This document shows, in pieces, positions 1-7,026 of a stretch of 41,975 bases of DNA. The translations under genes were made by a program, and so were the position numbers. The stretch is taken from contig CAIPFY010000002.1 of assembly GCA_903864435.1 (NCBI GenBank), positions 1-41,975 of the forward strand. Reading direction: 5' to 3'. The notes beneath the pieces were generated by a model. That model was not told the origin of the DNA. It made no database searches and worked only from the letters and a program-made list of their open reading frames with translations. Numbering within the stretch: position 1 is the first letter of the stretch; each line of letters opens with the position of its first letter. Origin of the DNA: an uncultured Chloroflexota bacterium. GTDB lineage: Bacteria > Chloroflexota > Anaerolineae > Aggregatilineales > Phototrophicaceae.

Positions 1-1
1 C

Positions 2-1267
2 AATGTGAATGAAGGTGAGCGTATCCGCATTCGTTTCGTGCTGGATGCGACCCAGAGCGCGGCGCGACTGCTGGACGGGTGGTACATTGATGATATTCGC
101 ATCGAGTTCCGCCAACCGCGTGTGTTCGGTTTGCCGTTCTTTGATGCGGCGCAGAACACGTCTAACTGGGTGACGGAAGGCTCGTGGGGGCTGGCGCCGG
201 ATTACTGGCGTGGCTCTGGCGGCGGCCCGGCGGCACTTGGCCCCAGCACCTACAACTACTGGTTCTTTGATTGTATCCAGTGGATGATGAATCCAGCACG
301 CACTGCTCCGCAGACGGGGGATACCAGCGCGATTGTGTGTACGACCAGCAATACGAATACCTTCCTGAACGCGATACCGCGCACGATTGCCGATACTACG
401 AGCTGGTTGACATCACGCCCCGCATGGACAACGCCCAACTACTACCTGTCTGGAACGGTCACGTCGGTGAATAACGACTTCGGCACCAGCACGCGCCCAA
501 CGGGTGCTGCAACTGGCAGCGCGGGCAATACATGGGACAATCATTTCATGGGGCGCTGGATACGCCCGATCAGCGTACAGTCCGGGGAGTTCACGTTTAT
601 CACAACTTCGGATGATGGCGTGCGGGTGCGTTATGAAACGCCTACAAATTCAGCGCCTGCTGGCTGGAACATCATCAACAACTGGACGACGCACGGGCGT
701 ACCGTCAATCTGGCGACTGTGAGTCTGGTGGCGGGCGATTACACGCTGGTGATGGAGTGGTTCGAGTATGACGGCTCGGCAGCCATCATCCTTCAGGTGG
801 GCAATAACAACTTCTCGTTCAGTGATAGCCCGAAGGCCGGCGCCGGAGATACCTTCCCGCAGGTGATGAGTACCTCGTATGGCAACTCCTCGCTGCTGCT
901 GGATGGCGTGTTGAACCTGAACAATCCCGGTATTGCGACCGCGCTGTGGATACCACGACTGTACTACTACACCTACTACGATCTAGGTTCCGGTGCGTCT
1001 GCGAGGGTTGAAGTGAGCATTGATGGTGGCTTTACATGGATTCAGACCAATCTTGGTTCAAACTGCCCCACCGGTGTCAGTTGTAACTCGACCATCAGCG
1101 GTACCACCTTCCGGTTGCCAACGGGTTCCAACCCGCAGGACTGGCAGTTGAGATCGAGCGATCTGCGTACTTATGTCAACAAGAACATCGGGTTGCGTTT
1201 CCGGTTGGTGACGGGCAGCGATGTGCGTGATGGGTGGTGGATTACCGATCTTCAGGTGAACAACTAA
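2..1267 (+). CDS. C-terminal part of a secreted PA14 / jelly-roll protein (cut by left window edge)
   Basis: The frame is open to the left edge, so the N-terminus lies outside the window. The visible 421 or so residues look extracellular: rich in Asn, Thr, Ser and Gly, with aromatic beta-strand patterns. Near the left edge is a DGWYIDD motif (about residues 24-30), and the C-terminus repeats the theme (RDGWWITD, about 407-414). Such motifs typify the MAM-like jelly-roll modules in immune-inhibitor-A-type peptidases and other secreted multidomain proteins. Between them, about residues 175-266, is a PA14-like domain with TTSDDGVRV and a GDYTL..EWFEYDG stretch, a fold usually involved in binding carbohydrate or cell wall. 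No catalytic motif is visible in this part, so whether the full protein is an enzyme or an adhesin cannot be said. A strong terminator follows 32 bp after the stop, so this is the last gene of its transcript. Confidence 0.7.
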   Translation, partial: NVNEGERIRIRFVLDATQSAARLLDGWYIDDIRIEFRQPRVFGLPFFDAAQNTSNWVTEGSWGLAPDYWRGSGGGPAALGPSTYNYWFFDCIQWMMNPARTAPQTGDTSAIVCTTSNTNTFLNAIPRTIADTTSWLTSRPAWTTPNYYLSGTVTSVNNDFGTSTRPTGAATGSAGNTWDNHFMGRWIRPISVQSGEFTFITTSDDGVRVRYETPTNSAPAGWNIINNWTTHGRTVNLATVSLVAGDYTLVMEWFEYDGSAAIILQVGNNNFSFSDSPKAGAGDTFPQVMSTSYGNSSLLLDGVLNLNNPGIATALWIPRLYYYTYYDLGSGASARVEVSIDGGFTWIQTNLGSNCPTGVSCNSTISGTTFRLPTGSNPQDWQLRSSDLRTYVNKNIGLRFRLVTGSDVRDGWWITDLQVNN

Positions 1268-1299
1268 CCCCTTCGGGTGTACGCTTTGTGAGCAGCATA

Positions 1300-1319
1300 G
1301 GGGGCTTCGGCCCCCTTTT
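1300..1319 (+). terminator. Rho-independent terminator after the secreted PA14 protein
   Basis: A perfect 6-bp GGGGGC/GCCCCC stem with a stable TTCG tetraloop is followed by TTTT. It lies 32 bp downstream of the stop codon and separates the secreted protein from the gmk group. Confidence 0.85.
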
Positions 1320-1416
1320 GCTTGTGTTGTGTGGCTCACTTTGCTTTTTCTTATCGAAATCCTATGGTTTGGTCTGATAGATTCCTGATAAACTAGGGGA
1401 AATCCATAACCTGATC

Positions 1417-1422
1417 GAGGGG
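1417..1422 (+). promoter_or_regulatory. Ribosome binding site that favours the GTG start of gmk
   Basis: GAGGGG abuts an ATG at 1423 with no spacer, which is too close for use. It sits 6 nt before an in-frame GTG at 1429, an ideal distance, so the GTG is the likelier start. The next ATG (1438) is 15 nt away. Confidence 0.5.
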
Positions 1423-1428
1423 ATGATT

Positions 1429-2058
1429 GTGACGGCTATGTGTGAAATGCAGCCAATGGGGCATCTGTTCGTCTTAGTTGGGCCGCCGGGTGTGGGCAAA
1501 AACGCCATCATGAAACCCGTAATGGAACGAACCGGCCATCTTGTACAACTGCCGACTGCCACGACACGCGACATCCGACCAACGGAGCAAGAAGGGCGCG
1601 AACATTTTTTCCTCACCCCCGAAGCGTTTAATCGCCTTATCCGCGATAAGGCTTTGATTGAACACCAAGAAGTTCACGGCAATTTGTACGGTATGCGCCG
1701 CGACACGGTGAACGATGCCGTCTGGGATGCGGAGTGCGACCGGATTGCCGATGTGGATGTGCTGGGTGCGCTGGATTTGAAGGAACTGCACCCGGATAAT
1801 GTCACCCTGATTTTCGTCAAGCCGCCGTCTGTAGAGGTGCTGCGCGACCGCATGAACGAGCGCGGCGAAACGGGTGAATCCATCGAGAAACGCATGAAGC
1901 GCGTGGATATGGAACTGAGTTTGGCTGAAAAATGCGATTACCTCGTCATCAATGATGTCTTTGAGGATGCGGTTGAGGTGGTTTGCAGCATTGTGGTGGC
2001 CGAACGCAGCCGACGCGCCATGCTCCAACTTCGTATGCAACAGGCGGTGACTGCCTGA
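1429..2058 (+). CDS. gmk: Guanylate kinase
   Basis: ATP:GMP phosphotransferase making GDP in the cytoplasm. Visible family motifs are the P-loop GPPGVGKN near the N-terminus, the GMP-binding TTRDIRPTEQEG segment, IEHQEVHGNLYG (guanine recognition), the DVDVLGA strand and the LSLAEKCDYLVIND segment near the C-terminus. The length, about 209 residues, is normal for Gmk. The second P-loop residue is Pro instead of the usual Ser (GPPGVGK rather than GPSGVGK), a minor variant. The start is placed at GTG 1429 because of the spacing of the GAGGGG site; ATG 1423 is the alternative and adds two residues. The next gene (ygfZ-like) starts 39 bp downstream, so the two are probably co-transcribed. Confidence 0.93.
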   Translation: MTAMCEMQPMGHLFVLVGPPGVGKNAIMKPVMERTGHLVQLPTATTRDIRPTEQEGREHFFLTPEAFNRLIRDKALIEHQEVHGNLYGMRRDTVNDAVWDAECDRIADVDVLGALDLKELHPDNVTLIFVKPPSVEVLRDRMNERGETGESIEKRMKRVDMELSLAEKCDYLVINDVFEDAVEVVCSIVVAERSRRAMLQLRMQQAVTA

Positions 2059-2097
2059 CTCGTGTGGCGCACCCGCGCTCATGCAAGGAAACCTCAC

Positions 2098-3153
2098 ATG
2101 ACTGATCTTACATTCTGGCAGGCGCAGGGTGCTGAACTTGCGCCGGATGGTATTCCGCTGCATTTTGGCAACCCGCACGACGAGTTTGTGGCGGCACTGG
2201 AACGCGCTGTGTTGATGGAACGTTCTCATGAAGGGCGGTTGCTGATCGAAGGACGCGACCGCCTGTCATTACTTCAGCGCATTTCCACCAATCATGTGCT
2301 GTCGCTGCGGGAGAACGAAGGCTGTGCCACGCTGTTTACGAACCCCAACGGGCGCATTATTGACCGGATGATGGTTTATCATCGTGGTGAACAGGCGCTT
2401 ATTCTGACCGAACCGGGGCGGGGTGAAGCGGTGCGCGGCTATTTGCAGCGGCAGATATTCTTTAACGATGACGTGCGGCTGAATGATCTGTCGTCCAGTA
2501 CACGGTTGCTGGCGCTGCACGGCCCGCAGGCCGATTCGGTCGTGGCGGCTTATACCGGACTCGCGCTGGAGGGGGTGCCGCTTTTTGCCGTCGTTACGGT
2601 TGAGAAGCACAACGCTCGTCTGACGTTTGTGCGGCGCAAAAGCCTGAGTGTCGTTCACTGGGCGGTTTTAGTCCCGCAGTCGGTTGTCCGCGAAGTGTGG
2701 GACGGGCTGTGCGCCGCCGGAAGTGTCCCCGCCGGATCACTGACTTACAATGTGCTGCGAATCCGGGCGGGGCGTCCCGGCGTTGGACGCGAGTTGAGTC
2801 TGGACTATATTCCGCTGGAAGCAGGCTTGTGGGACGAAGTGAGCTTCAACAAGGGCTGCTATACCGGGCAGGAGATTATCGCCCGTATGGAAAGCCGGGG
2901 ACGGCTGGCAAAGACGCTGGTGCATCTGCGTCTGGCGGCATTTGTGGAGTCGCCTGCCGCGCTGGTGGGCGAGGATAAGACGGTTGGAACGCTGACCAGC
3001 AGCGTGCTGGCTCCTGATGGGGTTGTGTACGGGTTGGGATTTGTGAAGGTCGGGGCAGCCGTCCCCGGTCACATACTCGCGGCGGGCGCGGGGCGCATCC
3101 GTGCCGAAATCACCGCGTATGCCGGGTCACAGCCGCCCATCGCGGGCGAGTGA
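2098..3153 (+). CDS. ygfZ: YgfZ/GcvT-family folate-binding protein
   Basis: Member of the glycine-cleavage-T-like family that assists assembly or repair of iron-sulfur proteins, probably using tetrahydrofolate (family knowledge). The signature KGCYTGQE is present at about residues 252-259, with the conserved cysteine. The N-terminal half carries the typical L.I.GRDR..LLQ..STN pattern and FTNPNGRI.D. The start is ATG 2098, preceded by AAGGAA 7 nt upstream; an in-frame GTG at 2062 exists but lacks such a site. Length is 351 residues, normal for the family. A role in FeS maintenance would suit the [2Fe-2S] molybdenum hydroxylase encoded 23 kb away, but no direct link is visible. Confidence 0.88.
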   Translation: MTDLTFWQAQGAELAPDGIPLHFGNPHDEFVAALERAVLMERSHEGRLLIEGRDRLSLLQRISTNHVLSLRENEGCATLFTNPNGRIIDRMMVYHRGEQALILTEPGRGEAVRGYLQRQIFFNDDVRLNDLSSSTRLLALHGPQADSVVAAYTGLALEGVPLFAVVTVEKHNARLTFVRRKSLSVVHWAVLVPQSVVREVWDGLCAAGSVPAGSLTYNVLRIRAGRPGVGRELSLDYIPLEAGLWDEVSFNKGCYTGQEIIARMESRGRLAKTLVHLRLAAFVESPAALVGEDKTVGTLTSSVLAPDGVVYGLGFVKVGAAVPGHILAAGAGRIRAEITAYAGSQPPIAGE

Positions 3154-3166
3154 GCGCCGGACGCGG

Positions 3167-3598
3167 CTAGGACGGCGGCGGGCTGTCGAGGAACAGCGAC
3201 CACCACAACTGCCAGTTTTCGGCCTGCGGCGGGGTGGTCTGTGGAGCAACCGCCTGTTCAGGGATGGGAGTGGCTTCTAAACTGTTCACCGAAGGAACCG
3301 GCACGATCAAAACCTCGCCGGGGCGAACCATTTTCCCTTCATCATGCGCCCATGCTTCCACATACGAATCGCTCTGCACATAATCGCGTTCTTCGATGAG
3401 ATCGGATTGTTCGCGTTCGAGGCGTTCGATTTCATCTGTGACCTGCTGGTATAGCAGACTTAAGGGCTGGCCGGCGGCGACTAGACTGGTGAAATTCAAG
3501 CCGAGGATGAGGCCGATGGCAAGGATGGCTGCAAACATGATCTGTAGACCGGAAAGCTGACCGGTGCGTTTGCGGGTGGGCTTGGGGTCGGGGGTCAT
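3167..3598 (-). CDS. FtsB/DivIC-like septum-formation membrane protein
   Basis: A 143-residue bitopic membrane protein on the opposite strand to its neighbours. It has a basic cytoplasmic N-terminus (PKPTRKRTG), one transmembrane helix at about 19-43, then a coiled coil at about 48-75 (YQQVTDEIERLEREQSDL), a short conserved region (AWAHDEGKMVRPGE) and a Pro-rich tail. This is the architecture of the FtsB/DivIC division proteins, which sit in the divisome with FtsL and FtsQ. The C-terminal Pro/Thr tail is longer than in E. coli FtsB. Its stop lies 13 bp from the stop of ygfZ, a convergent arrangement without an obvious terminator between them. Confidence 0.7.
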   Translation of the reverse strand: MTPDPKPTRKRTGQLSGLQIMFAAILAIGLILGLNFTSLVAAGQPLSLLYQQVTDEIERLEREQSDLIEERDYVQSDSYVEAWAHDEGKMVRPGEVLIVPVPSVNSLEATPIPEQAVAPQTTPPQAENWQLWWSLFLDSPPPS

Positions 3599-3672
3599 GG
3601 CGGCTGCACGATCCTCATGCGGGAAGCAGACTGTTACGGGCTATTGTCTCACAGTCGGCGCACAGTGGCAAC

Positions 3673-3699
3673 AAAAAACCCGGCTTTGAACCGGGTTTT
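3673..3699 (-). terminator. Terminator of the tRNA-Leu transcript
   Basis: A 9-bp perfect stem (AAAACCCGG/CCGGGTTTT) with a 7-nt loop is followed on the minus strand by a run of T. It lies 6 nt past the tRNA 3' end. The A-tract/T-tract symmetry means it could also work on the plus strand. Confidence 0.85.
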
Positions 3700-3704
3700 T
3701 GTTG

Positions 3705-3789
3705 TGCCGAAGGTGGGAGTCGAACCCACACTCCAGTAATAGGAACTACGCCCTGAACGTAGCGCGTCTGCCAATTCCGCCACTTCGGC
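3705..3789 (-). tRNA. tRNA-Leu (anticodon CAG)
   Basis: On the minus strand the 85-nt sequence folds as a class II tRNA. The acceptor stem is GCCGAAG/CTTCGGC with discriminator A, followed by a D arm with GCGG..TTGG. The anticodon stem CTACG/CGTAG encloses the loop TTCAGGG, so the anticodon CAG is at 3753-3755 and reads CTG. There is a long variable arm (TTCC..GGAG) and a T arm GTGGG-TTCGACT-CCCAC. The long variable arm and anticodon identify leucine. The 3' CCA is not encoded (the genome continues CAAC), so it must be added by CCA-adding enzyme. CTG is a very frequent Leu codon in the genes here. Confidence 0.96.
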
Positions 3790-3802
3790 GTGCGGTGTGC
3801 AT

Positions 3803-3830
3803 ATAGTAGCAAAAATCCGCCGTGTGTCAA
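3803..3830 (-). promoter_or_regulatory. Sigma-70-type promoter of tRNA-Leu
   Basis: On the minus strand a perfect -35 box TTGACA (3825-3830) is followed after 16 nt by TACTAT (3803-3808). Transcription would begin a few bases before the tRNA 5' end at 3789. Confidence 0.65.
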
Positions 3831-4102
3831 CACCAAAGTTCGAGGAAATTTCGCCGTACCGGGACTGTTTTGGGGATTGGTGTTACAGATTGCTAACTTT
3901 GTGTGAATTATTTCAAACCGCTATTCCAAAAAATGCGAACTTCTATAAGATGTAATAGACACAAAACACTGGTAATGCGTGCTTTATTTTAATCGCACCT
4001 ATTGCTGGTGGGTTCGTTACGTTTTATCGGTCGTTTCATGTTGTGGAATGTGCGAAGTATTCATCTCTTTTGCTTCTGGCATTTCACCAAGAAGGATGAT
4101 GT
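3831..4102. other. AT-rich intergenic region between the tRNA and the pilin-adhesin gene
   Basis: No convincing gene is seen; the short frames here have no recognisable sequence. The stretch is clearly more AT-rich than its surroundings and must contain the promoter of the downstream pilin gene. The best -10 candidate is TATAAG at 3944-3949, without a good -35 partner. AAGGA at 4092-4096 is the ribosome binding site of the pilin gene. Confidence 0.4.
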
Positions 4103-4105
4103 GTG

Positions 4106-5110
4106 ATGAGAAATGTGTTTATGGTTCCGCCCCCCCGGTGCAAGCGCCCCCGAACGTTGGAAAGCGGACAGGGATTGCTGGAGTATGCCCTGATCCTCAT
4201 TTTTGTGGCGATTGTGGCGATTGTGGTGGTGAGCAACGTTGGAACAAGTGTATCCAATGTGTTCCAGACCGTGACCTGCAATCTGCAAGACCCTACGCAA
4301 TGCGGCACGCCGGTTGCGGCTAATCCCACCGCGTCGAATGGCACAGGCACGCCTTCTGGTAACGGTTCGGCAACGCCGAATGGCACAGGCACGCAAACGC
4401 CGACCGTTACCGTGACGGGGACGCTGACTGTGACTGCGACTGTCACCAATACGCCGACCAGCACACAGGGCGCACCGACGGTTGTCCCGACGACGGTTAT
4501 GCCGCCGACGACCGTTCCGACGAGCATTCCGCCGACAGCGGTTCCAACGAGTATTCCGCCGACGACTGTCCCAACGGTTGCTCCCACCAGCACTACCTCC
4601 AGTGGTGGCGGTTCTGGCGGCGGCACGGGCGGCGGTTCCGGTTCGGGGGGGGGTGCTGCCACTTCCACACCCAGTAATGCGCCGCCGGTGATGAGTCCGG
4701 TTAGTGCGCAAAGTGTGAGCGAAGGCCAAACGCTAATCGTGAACCTGAGTTCGACCGATCCGAATGCGAACGGCTTGACCTATTCGGTCACGGGTCTGAC
4801 CAACACATTTATGAGCTTTACCGACAATGGGGATGGCACGGCGGCCCTCTCACTGGCACCGGGATTTAGCCATGCGGGGACGTACTCGATTTACATCAGT
4901 GTTGGGACGGCGCGGGCGGGTTTGCGAACCAGACGATCCAGATTATCATCAACAATGTGGTGCTGGATGCGGATGCTGATGGTATTGAGGACTCGCTGGA
5001 CAATTGCCCGAATGATGCCAACGCCAGCCAGACCGATTGGGACGCCGATGGCGAAGGGGATGCCTGTGACGGTGAATACCATCTGCGCTTCGGTTCGGCG
5101 GGCAATTTAA
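4106..5110 (+). CDS. Flp/TadE-type prepilin fused to an adhesin-like tail, 5' part (frameshifted)
   Basis: The N-terminus is a type IVb (Flp-like) prepilin: a basic leader, then SGQGLLEYALI, matching the G^XXXXEY prepilin-peptidase site with Glu at +5 and Tyr at +6, and a hydrophobic helix (about residues 28-46). Unlike ordinary Flp pilins (50-80 residues), the frame continues through a Thr/Pro-rich linker (about 70-165), a Gly/Ser stretch (about 167-185) and a cadherin/Ig-like module (about 190-268). The frame then breaks at GGG 4904-4906; everything encoded after that to 5110 is out-of-frame sequence rich in Arg and Met. Restoring one G gives VGDGAGGF and joins smoothly to the downstream part, for a protein of about 475 residues. 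The start is ATG 4106 or GTG 4103; AAGGA at 4092-4096 suits either. Confidence 0.7.
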   Translation: MRNVFMVPPPRCKRPRTLESGQGLLEYALILIFVAIVAIVVVSNVGTSVSNVFQTVTCNLQDPTQCGTPVAANPTASNGTGTPSGNGSATPNGTGTQTPTVTVTGTLTVTATVTNTPTSTQGAPTVVPTTVMPPTTVPTSIPPTAVPTSIPPTTVPTVAPTSTTSSGGGSGGGTGGGSGSGGGAATSTPSNAPPVMSPVSAQSVSEGQTLIVNLSSTDPNANGLTYSVTGLTNTFMSFTDNGDGTAALSLAPGFSHAGTYSIYISVGTARAGLRTRRSRLSSTMWCWMRMLMVLRTRWTIARMMPTPARPIGTPMAKGMPVTVNTICASVRRAI

Positions 5111-5529
5111 CTGGCTCTAACGGGATTACCTATAGGGCTGCGACCGCAACATCGGATGGGACAATCTACGCCGTTACTAATACAGGAATCACGGGAATTA
5201 CCGATCCAGATGTTTGCCAGACCATGATTGAAGCCCGCACTGGCAATACGGGAAAGAACATCACCATTAGCTTCACCAGCTTGCCTAATGGTAATTATGT
5301 GGTCACTTTCTATCTTGTCGAGGCACGCACCAGCCGGCAGGGTGAATTCGACATCATGGTTGAAGGAATCAAGAAGTTCAGTAAATATATGCCGGATGAT
5401 GTCGGGTACAAAATTGCACATAAGGTGACTGCCAGTGCGCAGGCGATTGTTGGCTCAACGCTCAATCTGGAACTAACCCGCACTAATGGCATCCCCAGCC
5501 TGTGTGCGATAGACATCGTGAAACAATAA
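4957..5529 (+). CDS. Pilin-adhesin fusion, 3' part: TSP3 repeat and malectin-like domain
   Basis: This is the continuation of the pilin-adhesin gene in the next frame. Coding sequence in this frame really begins at GAC 4906 (DGAGGFANQTI); the GTG at 4957 is only an internal codon. It encodes a textbook thrombospondin type-3 calcium-binding repeat (DADADGIEDSLDNCPNDAN, then Q.DWDADGEGDACD). The rest, about 150 residues, resembles a malectin-like carbohydrate-binding domain: LRFGSAG near its start, then ISFTSLPNGNYVVTFYL and the EFDIMVEG strand. A surface-exposed binding role at the pilus is inferred. It is most likely one gene with 4106-4909, interrupted by a single-base indel. A strong terminator follows. 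Confidence 0.7.
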   Translation: MVLDADADGIEDSLDNCPNDANASQTDWDADGEGDACDGEYHLRFGSAGNLTGSNGITYRAATATSDGTIYAVTNTGITGITDPDVCQTMIEARTGNTGKNITISFTSLPNGNYVVTFYLVEARTSRQGEFDIMVEGIKKFSKYMPDDVGYKIAHKVTASAQAIVGSTLNLELTRTNGIPSLCAIDIVKQ

Positions 5530-5551
5530 GCGCGTTCTGGACGGGCTTGGG

Positions 5552-5583
5552 AAGGGCAGGGTTTTGAATCCTGCCCTTTTTTT
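5552..5583 (+). terminator. Rho-independent terminator after the pilin-adhesin gene
   Basis: A perfect 9-bp stem AAGGGCAGG/CCTGCCCTT with a 9-nt loop is followed by a T-tract. It ends the pilin transcript 23 bp after its stop codon. Confidence 0.9.
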
Positions 5584-5667
5584 GTTTGATGGGTACGTTT
5601 CTTTTGTGAACAGTGGCAAGAATTGAGGTGCGTGCTAGACTTCGGTTGTACCGTAAGGAAAAACACC

Positions 5668-7014
5668 ATGTCTACACTACTTATCAAGAATGTTCATACG
5701 CTTATCACAATGGATTCAGGCCGCCGCGAACTGCACGATGCGTTCCTATTTGCGCGGAATGGCATCATCGAGGCGGTTGGGAGCGCCGCTGAAGTGCCCC
5801 AGAGCGCCGATACTGTGCTGGACGGGTCGGGGCGGGTCGTTATTCCGGGGTTGGTGAACACCCACCATCACATGTACCAGACGTTGACGCGGGTGCTGGC
5901 GCAGGACAGCGAACTATTCGGCTGGCTGAAAACCCTGTATCCGATCTGGAGCCGGCTAACCGGCGAGTCGGTGTATGTTTCTGCTAAGCTGGCGATGGCT
6001 GAACTGATGTTATCCGGTTGCACCACGTCCAGCGACCATCTGTATATCTACCCGAACGATGTGCGCTTGGATGATGAAATTCGCGCCGCACAGGATATTG
6101 GCATTCGCTTTCATGCCGCACGGGGTTCGATGAGCCTCGGCGAAAGCAAGGGCGGTTTGCCGCCTGATGCAGTCGTTGAGGAAGAAAGCGCAATCTTGCG
6201 CGATACGCGGCGGGTGATCGAACAGTACAATGATCCTCAGCGCCATGCCATGCTGCGGGTGGTGGTCGCCCCGTGTTCGCCTTTCAGCGTGACCCGCGAC
6301 CTGATGCGCGAGGCGGCGGCGCTGGCGCGGAGCTACGGCGTGAGCCTGCACACACATCTGGCGGAGAACGCGAACGATGTGGCTTACAGTCTGTCGCAGT
6401 TCGGCTATCGCCCCGGCGACTATGCCGAGGATGTGGGTTGGGTGGGACAGGATGTGTGGCACGCGCACTGCGTCAAACTGGAATCCAGCGAGATTGGCCT
6501 GTTCGCCCGCACCGGTACTGGCGTTTGCCATTGTCCATCGTCCAACATGCGCTTGGCTTCGGGGATTGCGCCGGTGCGCCAGATGCTTGATGCCCGTGTG
6601 AAGGTGGGGCTAGGCGTGGATGGTTCGGCCTCGAATGATGCCAGCCACCTGCTGAACGAGGCGCGTCAGGCGATGCTGCTGGCGCGGGTGTCCGGCGATC
6701 CGGCGGCGATGTCGGCGCGGGAAGCGTTGGAAATCGCCACACTGGGCGGCGCGGCGGTGTTGGGACGCGATGACATCGGGGCGCTGGCACCGGGCATGAG
6801 CGCCGATCTGGTGGCGTTCCGGTTGGACTCGGTGGGGTTTGCAGGCGCACAGCACGACCCGTTGGCGGCGCTGCTGTTCTGCGCGTCCGTTCAGGCCGAT
6901 TTTACGGTGATTAACGGGCGCGTCGTCGTGCAGGATGGGCAGCTGCTCACGCAGGATTTGCCAGTTCTGGTGGAGAAACACAACGCGCTGTCACGGCGCT
7001 TAATCAACGGTTGA
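5668..7014 (+). CDS. 8-oxoguanine deaminase-type amidohydrolase
   Basis: Zinc-dependent aminohydrolase of the AtzB/TrzN/8-oxoguanine deaminase branch of the amidohydrolase superfamily. Metal ligands are visible in THHHMYQ (65-71), HTHLAE (228-233), the HAHC segment (265-268) and GVDGSASND (Asp 318). The stretch ARGSMSLGESKGGLPPD (151-167) is characteristic, as I recall it, of the branch that includes characterised 8-oxoguanine deaminase, which makes urate from 8-oxoguanine. Guanine, isoxanthopterin and triazines are alternatives that sequence alone cannot exclude. The start is ATG 5668, with AAGGAA 7 nt upstream; an upstream in-frame TTG (5623) lacks a site. Length is 448 residues, normal. 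It is followed after 12 bp by adenine deaminase, so a shared operon and a purine substrate are likely. Confidence 0.82.
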   Translation: MSTLLIKNVHTLITMDSGRRELHDAFLFARNGIIEAVGSAAEVPQSADTVLDGSGRVVIPGLVNTHHHMYQTLTRVLAQDSELFGWLKTLYPIWSRLTGESVYVSAKLAMAELMLSGCTTSSDHLYIYPNDVRLDDEIRAAQDIGIRFHAARGSMSLGESKGGLPPDAVVEEESAILRDTRRVIEQYNDPQRHAMLRVVVAPCSPFSVTRDLMREAAALARSYGVSLHTHLAENANDVAYSLSQFGYRPGDYAEDVGWVGQDVWHAHCVKLESSEIGLFARTGTGVCHCPSSNMRLASGIAPVRQMLDARVKVGLGVDGSASNDASHLLNEARQAMLLARVSGDPAAMSAREALEIATLGGAAVLGRDDIGALAPGMSADLVAFRLDSVGFAGAQHDPLAALLFCASVQADFTVINGRVVVQDGQLLTQDLPVLVEKHNALSRRLING

Positions 7015-7026
7015 AGGAGACTTCTG

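Noticed and set aside
4061..4729. Arg/His-rich minus-strand frames opposite the pilin linker
   Set aside because: They mirror the repetitive Thr/Pro and Gly/Ser codons of the plus-strand gene and have no ribosome binding site or recognisable domain.
4900..4915. Programmed -1 ribosomal frameshift in the pilin-adhesin gene
   Set aside because: There is no X XXY YYZ slippery heptamer at the junction, and the tRNA on GGG would have to re-pair with TGG. An indel explains it better.
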